The translations under genes were made by a program, and so were the position numbers. 64,000 bases of DNA from Batkoa obscura (lineage: Eukaryota > Entomophthoromycota > Entomophthoromycetes > Entomophthorales > Batkoaceae), in the NCBI GenBank assembly GCA_030770535.1, contig JASVEC010000019.1:496001-560000 (forward strand), given 5' to 3'. Positions 31,324-43,210 of this stretch are shown here, piece by piece. The notes below the pieces were generated by a model. The model was not told where the DNA came from and ran no database searches. It saw only the letters and a list, made by a program, of their open reading frames with translations. Within the stretch, counting starts at the first letter, position 1; every line of letters begins with the position of its first letter.

Positions 31324-32140
31324 AATTAATAGCACTAGATTTATTTCGTTCTCTGTATATATCTTATTATCTCTTTTATTTACTCTTTGTATTTACCTTC
31401 AAAACTAAAATGATGAACCATTTAAGACTTGCCCTATTTTGAGATTTTTTTAAAACTAATGATAGCTTAGTATTTTATTCTGCTTTTAAATAATATATAT
31501 AAAATAACTTTATACCATATTATTTCATCCAAGATTCCTACTATGCCTGTAGTTTTGCTTTTAACATTAAATTTGATTGTCCTCTATCATGGTCATTGTC
31601 TTTTGATTTTACTCTTATTTTAATTATTGAGTTAGACAACTTTAATAAACTTTTTATAGCTTTATATACTGTGTAAATTATTCAAAGGATCTTCAATAAG
31701 CTCTTTTGTTACTTTATCTCTTTATCACCATCTAAGTAAGTTCTAGTCTTTGGATGGAAAAAGCTACCATAGGAAAAACTTTTTTCATTCGTAACCAAAT
31801 CAATTCCTTTAATAATCAATTCTCTTCGTTTTAGCCGCTTAACTGGGAAAAAACAGTTACTTTACCAGCTTCCAATAGGTATAGGGCTCCTGATTGATTT
31901 TTCTTTTATATGGTTATTTCGTTCCCGTCTTTGGTTTTTTTGAATAAACTAAATCTTCAATAGGGAGGAGTAATCTAAGAAAAGGTTGATAACTAAATTT
32001 AATCAATAGAATCATCTCACTAAATACTATATAAAATAAGATTAAATGCTAATTTAAAATAACAAACTACAAAAACTTCATAAAGCAAAGGAATCAATTT
32101 AATAGTATCTAATTCAAAACTCCGTTATCAGAAAAATAAT
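31324..32140. other. Intergenic, unidentified decayed sequence
   Basis: Pyrimidine-rich patches between 31540 and 31960 differ in composition from the AT-rich surroundings and may be old transposon or gene remains. I could not match them to a family. Confidence 0.3.
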
Positions 32141-32145
32141 TCACA

Positions 32146-32350
32146 AGTGCTGTAATTAGCACTGACTTATATAACTTTGACTTCTAAATTGCATGTATCA
32201 TGTTATCTTTTATACCTAAATCGCGTGTAAAGGGAATCACTGCAGTCAAAAAACATACTAAAGCTGTTGAACGTATAACAGATGGCAATAAGTGGGTAGA
32301 TAGTACTTTTTTTGGTAAAGTATTGCTTTTTATCAGACAAATTTTAGGTT
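32146..32350 (+). pseudogene. DJ-1/PfpI family gene fragment
   Basis: Translation of 32149-32240 gives AVIS-TDLYNFDF, a stop, then IACIMLSFIPKSRVK. This matches AVIDNGLDTFDFSIACTMLSFIPKSRIK of the intact gene at 39344-40066 (residues 39-66). Similarity fades after about 32265, and the half with the catalytic Cys is absent. It is a 5' fragment of a family member, 7 kb from the intact gene. Confidence 0.75.
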
Positions 32351-32987
32351 AAATTTAATTGAATATAAATACTACCCCTAACCCTAAACTCCCTAGTTTA
32401 ACCTTATTAAAAGTATACAACAGCTATGTTTCTATTCTAGATATTAGTTTTTTTATTTAGAATAAAATTCTGCCCAAAATAGGAATTCTTTGCAGTAAAA
32501 AAAAACTACTTACTTAGTCAGTACCCCCTACCAAACGGATCTCTATAACCCCAGACCTTTTTTTGGAGAAGACATATATATTAATAATCTTACACTACTC
32601 CATTGATTAGGTTTAGGCGAATAAATGGTTATAGTTTCTAGCTTATTAGATAATAGAAGGAACACAAATACTAAAGCAGTTTTTGACATCGGTGCTTCTA
32701 GATATTACAATGCTCAATGACAATGTTAAGTTGGATTTATTCATGGTGGTAAATTACAATTTTTTAGAAACTAGCTACAAATTAAGTAGGTGTTTTTTTA
32801 GTTAAATAGTAAAGTTTCTGGTTTAGATATTATAATGAAGACTATAAAGCATAGAAGCTCGCTTATTTAAATGATCTATTGTTATTAAATAGTAATATTT
32901 ATCTATTATAAGCAATAAAAAACACAAATTTTGATATAAAAAGACAAAAAATATTATTTTTTCAAATATCCTATTTATTTACAAATG
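32351..32987. other. Intergenic
   Basis: No gene recognised. Two tandem CCCTAA units near 32378-32392 are too few to call telomeric. Confidence 0.35.
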
Positions 32988-33025
32988 AATATCCAGGTAA
33001 TAGTAGTCAAGATTTGACTTCATGT

Positions 33026-33151
33026 TTAAGGCCAGTGACGACGGATTTCAATTGCTTTGGGTTTATCAGCAGCTGGTTGGTTATTAGTAGGAACTGAAGT
33101 GATTACAGACATAATGTAAACAGTGTAAGCGATAAGGAAAGTAAGTTGCAT
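33026..33151 (-). CDS. HWP secreted peptide precursor 3a (41 aa)
   Basis: A 41-residue minus-strand precursor. The signal MQLTFLIAYTVYIMSVITSV is nearly that of gene 1 (15953). The spacer PTNNQPAA is followed by the variable stretch DKPKAIEIRR and the ending His-Trp-Pro (TAA stop). The variable segment differs from all plus-strand members. The Arg-Arg just before HWP could be a dibasic processing site, but other members lack it there. The same protein is encoded at 34914-35039 and 36878-37003. Confidence 0.82.
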   Translation of the reverse strand: MQLTFLIAYTVYIMSVITSVPTNNQPAADKPKAIEIRRHWP

Positions 33152-33210
33152 TTTGTATATAGTAATTTGTATCTAGTGTAATATAATTATATAGTATGAT
33201 AAAACCACCA

Positions 33211-33219
33211 CTATTTATA
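33211..33219 (-). promoter_or_regulatory. TATA box of HWP gene 3a
   Basis: Minus-strand AAGAAGTATAAATAGTGG, 60-68 bp upstream of the ATG. Identical in genes 3b and 3c and close to genes 1, 5 and 7. Confidence 0.7.
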
Positions 33220-33329
33220 CTTCTTGTTAATAGTATGTAATGATATTATAAACGTTAAATGAGTTGATAACACGGATGTATTATTTTAAGGTTAATGGAC
33301 CGGTTTGTTTATAACTTAAATGTATAGGT

Positions 33330-33339
33330 AACACATGGT
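33330..33339 (-). promoter_or_regulatory. Conserved upstream element (HWP gene 3a)
   Basis: ACCATGTGTT on the minus strand about 180-190 bp before the ATG, followed by a region ending AAGTTATAAACAAAC. The same element at nearly the same distance precedes genes 1, 4 and 5; gene 6 has a weaker version. Candidate activator site. Confidence 0.55.
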
Positions 33340-34875
33340 AAGTTATAGCACATTATCAACGATCAAGTAGTTTAATCGATTATTTATGTTTATACTTAAT
33401 AATTATCAAAATAAAATAGTTATTTTTTATCCACATTTTTATACACCCTTTCCATAAATACATTGTAAATTTAGAGCTTATTTATTTTTCAATATTTCAT
33501 TGCAGTCTTTTTTACTAATAAGTAGAAAATACTAGCATCTTAGAGTGCTTTTATTTATTATTCAACTGCATGTTATTATTATGTTGAAATGATACAAATG
33601 GTTACACAAATTTATAACTTATTTAAGTATCAGTAATTTATTGTATTAGATTATAAGTTAAATGACAATTGGTTGTATATAGTCTGTTATTTCTTTGATA
33701 CTATCATAAGATTTACAAATTTATTCAAGTTTCGGTCACACTTATATAAAAAATTACCTAATAGTTATACAAGTATTAAAAGCCAAAGACTCTTAGTTCT
33801 ATTTTTTAAAAAGTAAGACTAAATGAGTTCAAAATATCTAGTAAAATTAATGTGTAATTTACCAAATCAGGTTTTCAACAAAATTGAATCCCTTTAAAAT
33901 TTAACTCTATTTAGAATTTAACTTTCATAACTGAATTCGTCAAATAAATTTACTAAACTCAATCATACCACACATGCTTAAAATCAATGAAATACATTTG
34001 ATATTTTCATAAACAAGTTATAAAATATATAAAAAAAAGCTAAGGTTTTAATAATAAAATCGTGGAGTACAAAGCTTTATTACAATTAGAAACCAAGCCA
34101 ATAAAGTAGCTGACAATACCCCAGTAACAAAATGTTAATATTAGACGATGCTTAATAACATTTGTAAATAATATTTAAAGTAATAACTAACTAAATTAGT
34201 TATGTAAATTAACCATAGTTAGTTTCATATTAAGTAAAACCAAAAACAGCTGATTTGAAATCCATTTATCTCAAATATTCTCCATTGCAAAACGTCCATC
34301 ACACCTTAACCTCCTTATAAATAATTCATACTAGATTTAAAAATGTATTCAGAATTAGCCCTATTAAAGTTAACTCTATAATTTATATTTATTCATTAGT
34401 AGATACTCTATTCTATTGATATAATCTGCTCTTTACAGATTAGAGTATGGCTTTTTGGAATGAACTAGATACAACAGTAGTTCAGTTACTTCAAAAATGA
34501 ATTTTTATTATATCGAAGATTTAAATTAATGATAAATAATCCATAGAAATTAGCAATGATAACTTCATGTAAAATTCTTAGTCCTTTAAATCACTTGAGC
34601 CTTTATATAACTTACAGAGAACATCAATTACATTAGCATAGAGTAGCTTTTGATGTTATTTTCCAAAAGCATGTTTTTGTTTCAATAATTTACTAATGTG
34701 TTTTCTAATTTTAGGCTACATAAGTAATAGACAAAATAATAAAAAAGATAATTGCTTATTTAAATGTTGTATTGGTATTAAAAAAAATTCAATTTACTAT
34801 CAATGATAACAAAGAGAAATCATAATATGAAAATTTTTGATATATATATGACATTATTATGTTTATTTATAAATA
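33340..34875. other. Diverged flank of the HWP triplicate
   Basis: Upstream side of gene 3a. GGAAAGGGTGTATAAAA (minus strand, about 33436-33452) and GTTAAATTTTAAAGGGATTC (about 33880-33900) match the corresponding places in the plus-strand cassettes. Otherwise no gene. Confidence 0.5.
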
Positions 34876-35226
34876 AATATCCAGGTAATAGTAGTCAAGA
34901 TTTGACTTCATGTTTAAGGCCAGTGACGACGGATTTCAATTGCTTTGGGTTTATCAGCAGCTGGTTGGTTATTAGTAGGAACTGAAGTGATTACAGACAT
35001 AATGTAAACAGTGTAAGCGATAAGGAAAGTAAGTTGCATTTTGTATATAGTAATTTGTATCTAGTGTAATATAATTATATAGTATGATAAAACCACCACT
35101 ATTTATACTTCTTGTTAATAGTATGTAATGATATTATAAACGTTAAATGAGTTGATAACACGGATGTATTATTTTAAGGTTAATGGACCGGTTTGTTTAT
35201 AACTTAAATGTATAGGTAACACATGG
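34876..35226 (-). repeat. Triplicated HWP core, copy 2 (351 bp)
   Basis: Identical to copies 1 and 3 where read. The downstream flank (34842-34875) is shared with copy 3 only. Confidence 0.88.
34914..35039 (-). CDS. HWP secreted peptide precursor 3b (41 aa)
   Basis: Same 41-aa translation as 33026-33151, including DKPKAIEIRR before His-Trp-Pro. The gene, its TATA box (about 35099-35107) and the ACCATGTGTT element are unchanged, so it should be expressed like 3a. A spurious plus-strand ORF of 60 codons covers the 3' part. Confidence 0.82.
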   Translation of the reverse strand: MQLTFLIAYTVYIMSVITSVPTNNQPAADKPKAIEIRRHWP

Positions 35227-36839
35227 TGTATTATAATATATTACCGTTAATTGAGTAATGTATTTGCAGTGTTTTTACATTACAACACTTTTGTTACTTA
35301 TTCTTGATTTAAACATTTTACGATTGTATTTAATAATTGCCTAAAAATAAGAGTTTTCATTTTATACTTTTATAAACCTTACTAATATTTAAAGCAAAAT
35401 ACCAGAGTCTATCTAATTTTGAATATTTTATCACAACGATAATAACTAATAAGAATGAAATGATTTTTTTTGTAACTTACTATTTTTTATAAGATATCAT
35501 AAACAGTTATAGAATGTTATAACTAGTTCAAGTATCGGTAGTATTATTTCTTTGAGCTATGAGCCATGTAATATTCAATTCCTTATGAATCATTATTACT
35601 TTAGTGTCACTGTGTTTTCATCACTTTATTTCAGTTTTGAGTCAATTGATCGTAAAATCCTTTAGTATCAGATATATTAAATTGAAAAACTTATTAATGG
35701 TTTCTAAAAGAAACTAAAAACTAATACTACAAAAAAAATTATGCGTAATTTACCAAATTGGGTTTTCAATAGATTCGAATCCCTTTAAAATTTAACTCAT
35801 TTCGGAATTTAAATTTCATAAATGAATTCGTCATGTAAATTTACTAACTTTAGTTTTACTACACACTTAACAAATATTATACATTTGATAATCAGTAAAG
35901 TATGGGACAGTACAATAAAATCAATGGTTTATATTCATGGGGTAAAAATGTTTATTTGTGGCTATAAATTTAGTTAATAAAGTAACTGGTGATAGCCCAA
36001 CATTAAAATAACTACTGATTAGATATTTCAATAATATTTTCATTATAAATATTGTTAAACGTTGTTCAAATGATAGTTGTTAAATTGATTATTTAACTCA
36101 ATCAAAGCTAATTTTTTATGAAATAAAACAGAAATGATGGATATGAAATACACTCATCCCAAATATTCTTGATTGAAAATCGTTTATCAATTTTTACCCC
36201 TTATTGATAGCCTCAACTACATTTAAAAATATCTTCGAAATTGATCTTATTAGAGTTAATTTTATGATTAATATTTCTTTATCACTCAGCACTCTATTTT
36301 AGGAATACAAATAATGAGTTATGAGTTAAAGTACCTGGTTTAATAGATACCTAATTCGAATAATAGTGCAATTTCATCAAAGCTAATTTCATGTTTTTTA
36401 AATGTTAAAAATTAAGTAAAAAGTTGGTTTTTTCAAGTCATTATAGAAGCTAAATATTGAACTACTTTATAAAGTAATGTATAATAATTAAGATTTGCGA
36501 GAGTGAATTTATATAAAATTTAAAGCTAAGACTTTTGTTTATCACAAATTCTTGAGCTTTAGGTACTAAATTCATATATACAATATATGAAATCTTTTAA
36601 TTGTTTTAATATAAGACAGTTTTTAAGATTGTTTGTAATATGGGAATGCATATTTAATTATATGTTTTACAAACGTTTTCTAAACTTTATTCTGTTTAAA
36701 AAGAAAGAAAGAAAGAAATAAAATGTCTTTTTTTAAATAATAGATGACTATTTTTCTAACATTGATAGTAAATATAAATCGTTTTATAAAATTTTAAAAG
36801 CAAGTATATATATGATATTATTATGTTTATTTATAAATA
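35227..36839. other. Diverged flank of the HWP triplicate
   Basis: Loosely related to the flank of copy 1. The minus-strand block AAATTTTAAAGGGATTC is recognisable near 35775-35795. A (GAAA)n microsatellite of about five units lies near 36700-36718. No gene seen. Confidence 0.45.
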
Positions 36840-37190
36840 AATATCCAGGTAATAGTAGTCAAGATTTGACTTCATGTTTAAGGCCAGTGACGACGGATTT
36901 CAATTGCTTTGGGTTTATCAGCAGCTGGTTGGTTATTAGTAGGAACTGAAGTGATTACAGACATAATGTAAACAGTGTAAGCGATAAGGAAAGTAAGTTG
37001 CATTTTGTATATAGTAATTTGTATCTAGTGTAATATAATTATATAGTATGATAAAACCACCACTATTTATACTTCTTGTTAATAGTATGTAATGATATTA
37101 TAAACGTTAAATGAGTTGATAACACGGATGTATTATTTTAAGGTTAATGGACCGGTTTGTTTATAACTTAAATGTATAGGTAACACATGG
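36840..37190 (-). repeat. Triplicated HWP core, copy 3 (351 bp)
   Basis: Identical to copies 1 and 2 where read. Distance from copy 2 is 1964 bp; from copy 1 to 2 it is 1888 bp. Confidence 0.88.
36878..37003 (-). CDS. HWP secreted peptide precursor 3c (41 aa)
   Basis: Third identical copy of the 41-aa precursor with DKPKAIEIRR and the His-Trp-Pro end. Its TATA box lies at about 37063-37071 on the minus strand. Confidence 0.82.
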   Translation of the reverse strand: MQLTFLIAYTVYIMSVITSVPTNNQPAADKPKAIEIRRHWP

Positions 37191-39290
37191 TGTATTATAA
37201 TATACTGTCGTTGGCTGAGTAAATGTCAGATTGTATTTATATCAAAATACTTTTGTTATTCTTAATTTAAACTTTTTACGATCATGCTTAATAATTTTCC
37301 AAAAAATTGGTTTGATTGTATTATTATACACCCTATTAACAAGTATTTTTAAAGCCTAGAGTCTACTTAATTTTTAAATATTTTATCGCGGATTTCTTAA
37401 CTAATAAAGAGAAAATTATAAACTTCTCAGAGTACTTTTTACTTACTATTTAAGCTTATGTCTTTATCGAAAAATATCATAGATGGTCATACCAAACAAT
37501 AAATCATTCAACTATCGATGGTTATTATTGGTCTATACGCTATATGAAATTAGTTTTATATTAGTTATTATTATTTTCAAGTTACCTTATGTTTTATAAG
37601 TTTATTCAACTTTTAATTTGATTTTATAAATTACTTTACTAGTATTTGAGTATTAGTGTGAAAAACTCTTAACATCAAATTTTAAAATATTAAAATTGAA
37701 TATACCAAATATAACTAATATACAGAGTTTAATGAGCAAATCTGGTTTTTAATAAAATTGATTCCCTTTGAAATTTAACTCAATTTAGAATTTAACATCT
37801 CTGTGCAAATTTGTCAAAAAATCTACTAAATTCAATAATCTACCCACAAAAAAACGGTATGATATATTGATATTTCCAAGCACATTATCACCATAGGAAA
37901 ATAGATGACTTACATTTTTAGAAGTAAAATCGTGTAGTATAAAATTTTATTTGTATTTATGATTTAAGTGGTAATTGATTGTTCATTTACTTTGGAAAAG
38001 TTAACATTTTCTAATCGATATTAAAAAATTAAAAGCGGTAGAACATGTTGATTAATAATACATACTTTCAAATTTGTATTTTCTCCCATAACAGTTATAT
38101 CAGTTACATACATGGGATTAATTTATCGCTTAATAAAGAAAAAGTGTAACTAAATAAAGACGGCTTTAAAGTTAACTATTATACAATTTCTAGATTACTT
38201 TTATACTGATTGATACCAATCATTATTATACTATTAATATGTTTATAAGAATTGTTTACTTTTAGGCCTTTAATTGATCTTAATTCATCTAGGAACTTTT
38301 TTGCTGATGTACAAAGATTCAAAAATATCATTATCTTATAAGCTCTATTTTTTTATTGATCAATTATTTGACTTTGATTACTTTGAATCATAATAAATGA
38401 AAATGAACTATTTTTAATGGGTAGTATTTTTTGAAATACTGAAAAGGGTGTAAATCCTAAATGTTTTATTAGTATTAGAAGTATAGAGATGATAAATTTA
38501 AGCTGATTTAAAAAAATAAAATGGTAATGTATATAAATCATCGATTAGTAACTTATTTTTACCTTGTAATATTTTATTTCTTATGAAACTTGATAGTGTT
38601 TAAGTAATAGTAAATACATATTAAAAAAGATGTAGAAAAACAAGATGGGTTGTATTGTATCTAAGACCATAGACTCATTTGAAATCTAGTTTGCTCTAAA
38701 CTTTTTAAACAAGTTGAAATTTTTTATGAGTTAAATCTAAAAGTAAGTGTTTAATTTTTAAATAGTAGAATGCTTCAACTGTGTGTTTTTTTGATCAAAA
38801 TTTTTTTATATTTTGCATGACTACCAGACATCTTGTAAATGGCTGTTAGAAACATGAACTACTTTTATTTCCTGCCAAATCATTTCTTTCCAATAAAAAA
38901 TATAAGCCAACTAATTTGTAATAAATAACCTCGGAAAAAAATGCAAATTAAAATCGGAAAACGAGTTGAGCCTTATGTTTAAGTATTATTAGACTTATCA
39001 CCTTTAGATTTTGGCTTTTAGTAGATTAAATATAGCAATATACTACATAAGATAGCTAATAAACTAAATCTAAAAATAGTTTTAATCAGCAAGGTATATA
39101 GTAGGTACAACAATACATTTTCTTCTTGAAGTCCGATGACCTTAGATATAATAATATTTAAAAGTTTCTAGAAACTTTCCTTTTATAGATTATCCATAGA
39201 TTATTTTTAAATTAGATTATACACATCGCTTCAACTTAAAATTATTATCAGTTTTGTAAATGGTTTGACAATGGCTGAATCATCAAAAAC
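37191..39290. other. Flank of HWP copy 3 and intergenic region
   Basis: The first 700 bp keep family signatures on the minus strand (an AACGACAGT-like block at 37200-37215, a TACACCC complement near 37322, GTTAAATTTCAAAGGGA complement near 37765). The rest has no supported gene. Confidence 0.45.
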
Positions 39291-39298
39291 TATATAAG
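39291..39298 (+). promoter_or_regulatory. TATA box of DJ-1/PfpI gene
   Basis: TATATAAG, 53 bp upstream of the ATG at 39344, followed by an A-rich leader. Confidence 0.6.
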
Positions 39299-39343
39299 CA
39301 AAGAGTGCGCAGACATCCAAACTAAAAATTAAAAATAATAAAT

Positions 39344-40066
39344 ATGACTCAGAATAAAGAAACCCCAGATTATAGCAGCTTTACTTTAGAGCAAAAGGAC
39401 CAATTTAGTAGTACATGGTTCAAAATTCCCATGCCTGATAAAGAACTCAATGTGGTCGCAGTAATTGACAATGGTTTAGATACTTTTGATTTCTCTATTG
39501 CATGCACCATGCTATCTTTTATACCAAAATCACGTATTAAGACAATAGCTAAGACCAAAGAACCTATTAAAACTTTTGATGGTATTACTATAATCCCAGA
39601 TCATTCTTTTGATGAGGATATCGATATAGATATCCTTACTTTAGCTGCTGGCTCAGGTCCAAGTAAAGAACTAAGTGATTATTTAAATCGTGTTAGTGAT
39701 AAAGTAAATAAGTTCTTCTTCAGTGTTTGTCAAGGAAGCGAATGCTTAGCTGCAGCAGGTTTATTAGACAATAAAAAAGCTACTATCACTAAAGGACTCT
39801 TTAGTATTAGCGCTGCTAAATATCCAAATGTCCAATGGCAACGCCAAGCTAGATTTGTTCATGATGGTAAGTTCATAACTTCTTCAGGTGCTACTGCTGG
39901 ATTAGATGGGGTTTTCTATTTAATTAGCAAGGTTTACGATTTAGATACAGCTATGAAAATTTCTAAGTGCAATGAATATAACTGGGTACAGGATCCAAGT
40001 ATTGATAATTTTACTGATGTAGAAAAAGAATTCCCATTTCCTAACTTTAGTACTATTTCACAATAA
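39344..40066 (+). CDS. DJ-1/PfpI family protein (class I glutamine amidotransferase-like)
   Basis: A 240-residue intracellular protein. A Rossmann-like start (LNVVAVIDNGLDTFDF) leads to the strand FDGITIIPDHSF. The nucleophile elbow is at Cys129 (SVCQGSECLAAAGLL), followed by KKATITKG and the segment ARFVHDGKFITSSGATAGLDG (residues 169-189). This order matches the PfpI/isonitrile-hydratase side of the DJ-1 superfamily. Some members are glyoxalases, hydratases or stress chaperones; substrate here is unknown. No signal peptide. Fragments of relatives lie at 32146-32350, 54282-54590 and 61561-61869. Confidence 0.88.
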   Translation: MTQNKETPDYSSFTLEQKDQFSSTWFKIPMPDKELNVVAVIDNGLDTFDFSIACTMLSFIPKSRIKTIAKTKEPIKTFDGITIIPDHSFDEDIDIDILTLAAGSGPSKELSDYLNRVSDKVNKFFFSVCQGSECLAAAGLLDNKKATITKGLFSISAAKYPNVQWQRQARFVHDGKFITSSGATAGLDGVFYLISKVYDLDTAMKISKCNEYNWVQDPSIDNFTDVEKEFPFPNFSTISQ

Positions 40067-40394
40067 ACATTAAATCCACTCAATTGTTTTTTATATTGAA
40101 TGTTAAATCAGTTCAAATACTTTTAGAACGTATTGTAGTATTCCTGAAAATTTTTGAGCAAATTTATAAAACTTTAAATTCTAAAATGGTTCAAAATTAA
40201 TTTTGGACTTGCCCAATTAGTAACACTCGATAAAATGTTTTTTAGTATCTATATTAAATAAAAAATGGACAATTTCCAAAATCAAACATCTCCGCATCAA
40301 ATACTTTCATTTTTTTAAAAACCAAAAAAATTATTAGCTTATCGCATATGTAAATTAGGTACTATACTTTATTATGATATGAAAAAGTCATTAA
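40067..40394. other. Convergent intergenic region
   Basis: Between the 3' ends of the DJ-1/PfpI gene and the kelch gene. AT-rich; nothing recognised. Confidence 0.4.
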
Positions 40395-41519
40395 TTAAAA
40401 TAAGAATAATACTCCCACGATAATCCCATATAGCAACATCATTTTGCTATGGTTTAGTTTAAGACCTGATGAACCTGTTTTTTCGCTTTTTAAGAAAGAT
40501 TTTAAACTTGGAAATTGGTTTTCGAGCATCCAAGTACCAGTGTTGAAAAAATGAAGATCCTCAGAGCTATTTTCGCTGATTAGAGATATAATGTTATTAT
40601 TATAATAAGCTAAACATCCATCAACGTTAATTTTAAACTTGTTTAACTTGATTTTGAATGTAAACGTTTTCAAATCTAATTCATAAACTACATTTGAGTC
40701 CACGGTTCCTTTTTCAATGAAATAAACCAAATTGTCAGCCGTTAAAAGTTTGAAATTTTGCTCCGAGTCTGGTATCTTCCCTTTCAATTTATGGGTAGTT
40801 CCACTTAAAGTATCAAGGTTGATCTCAGTTACTATATTGTTTTTAAACTTTGTTTCATTTAAATCGTAGCCACCCATTAAAAATAATTTCCCATTGAACA
40901 TAAAGGCTTCTGGACTTATAAAGTTGGGTACATTAATGGTTGCTTTAGTGGTTTTTCCGCTTAGCATATCAGTTATAATAATCGTAATTCCATCGATATT
41001 AAGTTTTTTGATTAAAGATAAATCATCTGTCGAGTACATTTGGAGATACACAAATTGATTCGCATTCATATCGCTTTGTATTACCTTCATATTGATGTTA
41101 CTAGTTTTATTTAGTTCGTTGGATCTACTTCCCTTTGAGGAACCTAAAATGGTAGAATCCTCTGATTTTAATTCCCATATTTTTTTCTCAAGATTAAAAT
41201 AAGATGTATCTAAAATGCCTTTATTTTTATAGAAGTTTATAATGGTCTTTTTATCTTTCAAATAATAAGAAACTGCATTATTCATGGCTGGTGCTAAAGT
41301 TGTAGTTTCTACTGTTCTCCATTTCATTCCTTTATCCTTTAAATTTAACTGGTAAATAACTGTTTTATTTTGAATTCCTTGATTGTTTTGAGCGAGTGAT
41401 TCTCCTTGCATATAATATAAAGCATCATCGACAACTAAGCAACTCTCTCCTTTAATTATTTGGATTAACCCTATAGCGCATAAGAAGGTATTTGTTATAA
41501 ACGAAGTAAATAAGTTCAT
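40395..41519 (-). CDS. Kelch-type beta-propeller protein, secreted and probably GPI-anchored
   Basis: A 374-residue intact member of a family with three broken relatives here. The signal peptide covers about residues 1-24. Kelch-like strands include ESCLVVDDALYYMQG near the start and AFMFNGKLFLMGGYDLNET in the middle. VYELDLKTFTFKIKL and GCLAYYNNNIISLIS lie toward the end. The C-terminus has small residues (TGSSG), a spacer and a final hydrophobic stretch with no basic tail, as in GPI-attachment signals; two relatives instead have a transmembrane span plus basic tail. Likely a cell-surface propeller binding proteins or carbohydrate; ligand unknown. Confidence 0.78.
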   Translation of the reverse strand: MNLFTSFITNTFLCAIGLIQIIKGESCLVVDDALYYMQGESLAQNNQGIQNKTVIYQLNLKDKGMKWRTVETTTLAPAMNNAVSYYLKDKKTIINFYKNKGILDTSYFNLEKKIWELKSEDSTILGSSKGSRSNELNKTSNINMKVIQSDMNANQFVYLQMYSTDDLSLIKKLNIDGITIIITDMLSGKTTKATINVPNFISPEAFMFNGKLFLMGGYDLNETKFKNNIVTEINLDTLSGTTHKLKGKIPDSEQNFKLLTADNLVYFIEKGTVDSNVVYELDLKTFTFKIKLNKFKINVDGCLAYYNNNIISLISENSSEDLHFFNTGTWMLENQFPSLKSFLKSEKTGSSGLKLNHSKMMLLYGIIVGVLFLF

Positions 41520-42498
41520 TTTTAAACAAAGAGATTTTTTTTAGATAACAGCTTTTGAGTACACTCAAATTATAGAACATTTTTCTGCTTCAAAAATTAA
41601 AATTAATTGGTTAAATTGGGAATATTAGTTACCCCTCTAATAACATTTTATACCAGAAGTATGAAAATATATTTAAATTTTGCATACAAATTTATTAATC
41701 TATTTAATAAATTAATTAAAAGTCTTATTTATAAACTTTAATTATGTTAGTTATTGCCTTAAAGTTTGTAGTAAATAGGGTAGTTACGTTTATAAATAAT
41801 AAATAAAATCAGCTTTAAAGTGAAATATCCCAAAGTAAAGTAAAGGGAGTTACAAGAAAAAGGAGAGCTAGTTTGAGAAATTATGTTTCATATATTATTA
41901 TGTTGAGAGTATTAGTAGATAAATAGTCCATTATTCACTTCTATAATAAAATTTGCATCCCATGAGTTTAAAAGTTTGTTAATTTATTGAAAATTAACTT
42001 TTGTTATAATACACCATTATATGGCCATTCAAACAAATTTCTATCATTCATCATATTTATGAAATATTCTACAAACTTAGGAGTCCTAGATACAATTTCC
42101 AAATAAAGAAATACTCGAAAATGCTGGGTTTCTAAGTTCCATCACTTTTTTGGGCAAATTTACAAATATAATGGTATATAGCTGCAGCTAGTAGAAATTC
42201 GAACTTTCTGTTTATATGGTTAGTTTCGAAATAATATAACTTTTTGACTATAATCATATCAAAAGCAGTTGACTATAATATAAACATTTTTTACGTCTAA
42301 GGATGAAATGGTTTCTGTAAAAAATAAATAAATAACAACAATTCTATTAGGTATATTTTGTGTGATCAGGTTTTTCACTAGGTTTTAAAATATTTGAAAA
42401 TATAATTTTAACAAACAAGATGTATAATTTGCTATAATTCTAGGAGTGGTTTTCTTTGTTTGTTAGAGTTCTGTATTCTTTTTTGGAACTATTAATAT
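41520..42498. other. Intergenic
   Basis: 5' flank of the kelch gene and further AT-rich sequence. Nothing recognised. Confidence 0.35.
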
Positions 42499-42502
42499 AT
42501 AT

Positions 42503-42595
42503 AGGGCTGTATTTTGTGTTAAAAATTTTGCTAGCAATTTTTTCACTCAAATAGTGCTTAAGATAGAAAAAGTGATGGAATAAAAAAACATCCCT
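42503..42595 (+). mobile_element. MITE family copy V
   Basis: AGGGCTGTATTTTGTGTT...AAAAAACATCCCT with ATAT duplication (42499-42502, 42596-42599). Confidence 0.88.
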
Positions 42596-42897
42596 ATATA
42601 TAAATGTATTTGCCCAAAAAGTTTGATTAAAAACCACCATACAACCAAAACACTCTTACTCTTCCAACTGATAACGACCACTGTTAATAAAAAAAATCTA
42701 AGTTCTATAAAGGCTTTGCTCAACTAAATTAGAAGCTGAAAATTAAATTAAAAACTTTTTAGCATTCTTTATTAGTCTTATAAAGATATGAGTTTACGAT
42801 ATAATAATACCATAAAAAAAATTATCGACCATTGAATGATTTTAATGTCTATAATATTTAGACATACATGGTCATTTTAGAAATAGCTAAAAAATAT

Positions 42898-42994
42898 AAA
42901 GATATATTTTTTTGTTTAAGAATTTTACTGGTAGCTTTTCCACTCGAATCGTGCTTAAAAAATGGAAAAAGTGATGAGATAAAAAAACACCCTC
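42898..42994 (+). mobile_element. MITE family copy W
   Basis: AAAGATATATTTTTTTGTTT...AAAAAACACCCTC with ATAT duplication (42894-42897, 42995-42998). The left G-run is mutated. Confidence 0.82.
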
Positions 42995-43210
42995 ATATAT
43001 TTTAGATCAGATTAACGTATTTTATTAAATGTTTGGTAAGGTAAGCTTTATTGAGAAGTTTGTATTATATAGGGATTGACTCTGTGTTTAACCGGCAGCT
43101 TGTATCCTTAATACCACAGGTATGAAAATAAAATTTGATAAAACTGATGTACTTCTAAACTATTCTATTTCCTCATGCTTTTGGTCTGGACTTGGATTTT
43201 AGAGCTAACA

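Larger units (their letters stand above)
32988..33338 (-). repeat. Triplicated HWP core, copy 1 (351 bp)
   Basis: By row-by-row reading, identical to 34876-35226 and 36840-37190. Holds the peptide gene, its TATA box and the ACCATGTGTTACC element. Sequence outside the block is only loosely similar between copies. Confidence 0.88.

Noticed and set aside
32378-32392. CCCTAACCCTAAA, telomere-like
   Set aside because: Only two units in AT-rich DNA; far too short to call an interstitial telomere or chromosome end.
34803-34985. 60-codon plus-strand ORF overlapping HWP gene 3b
   Set aside because: It is the antisense of the peptide gene's 3' part; the minus-strand reading has the signal peptide, TATA box and family conservation.
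38230-38560. Minus-strand stretch with a short LCTS-x-KKFL match to the DJ-1 relic at 54282
   Set aside because: The match covers a few residues only and is not supported on either side.
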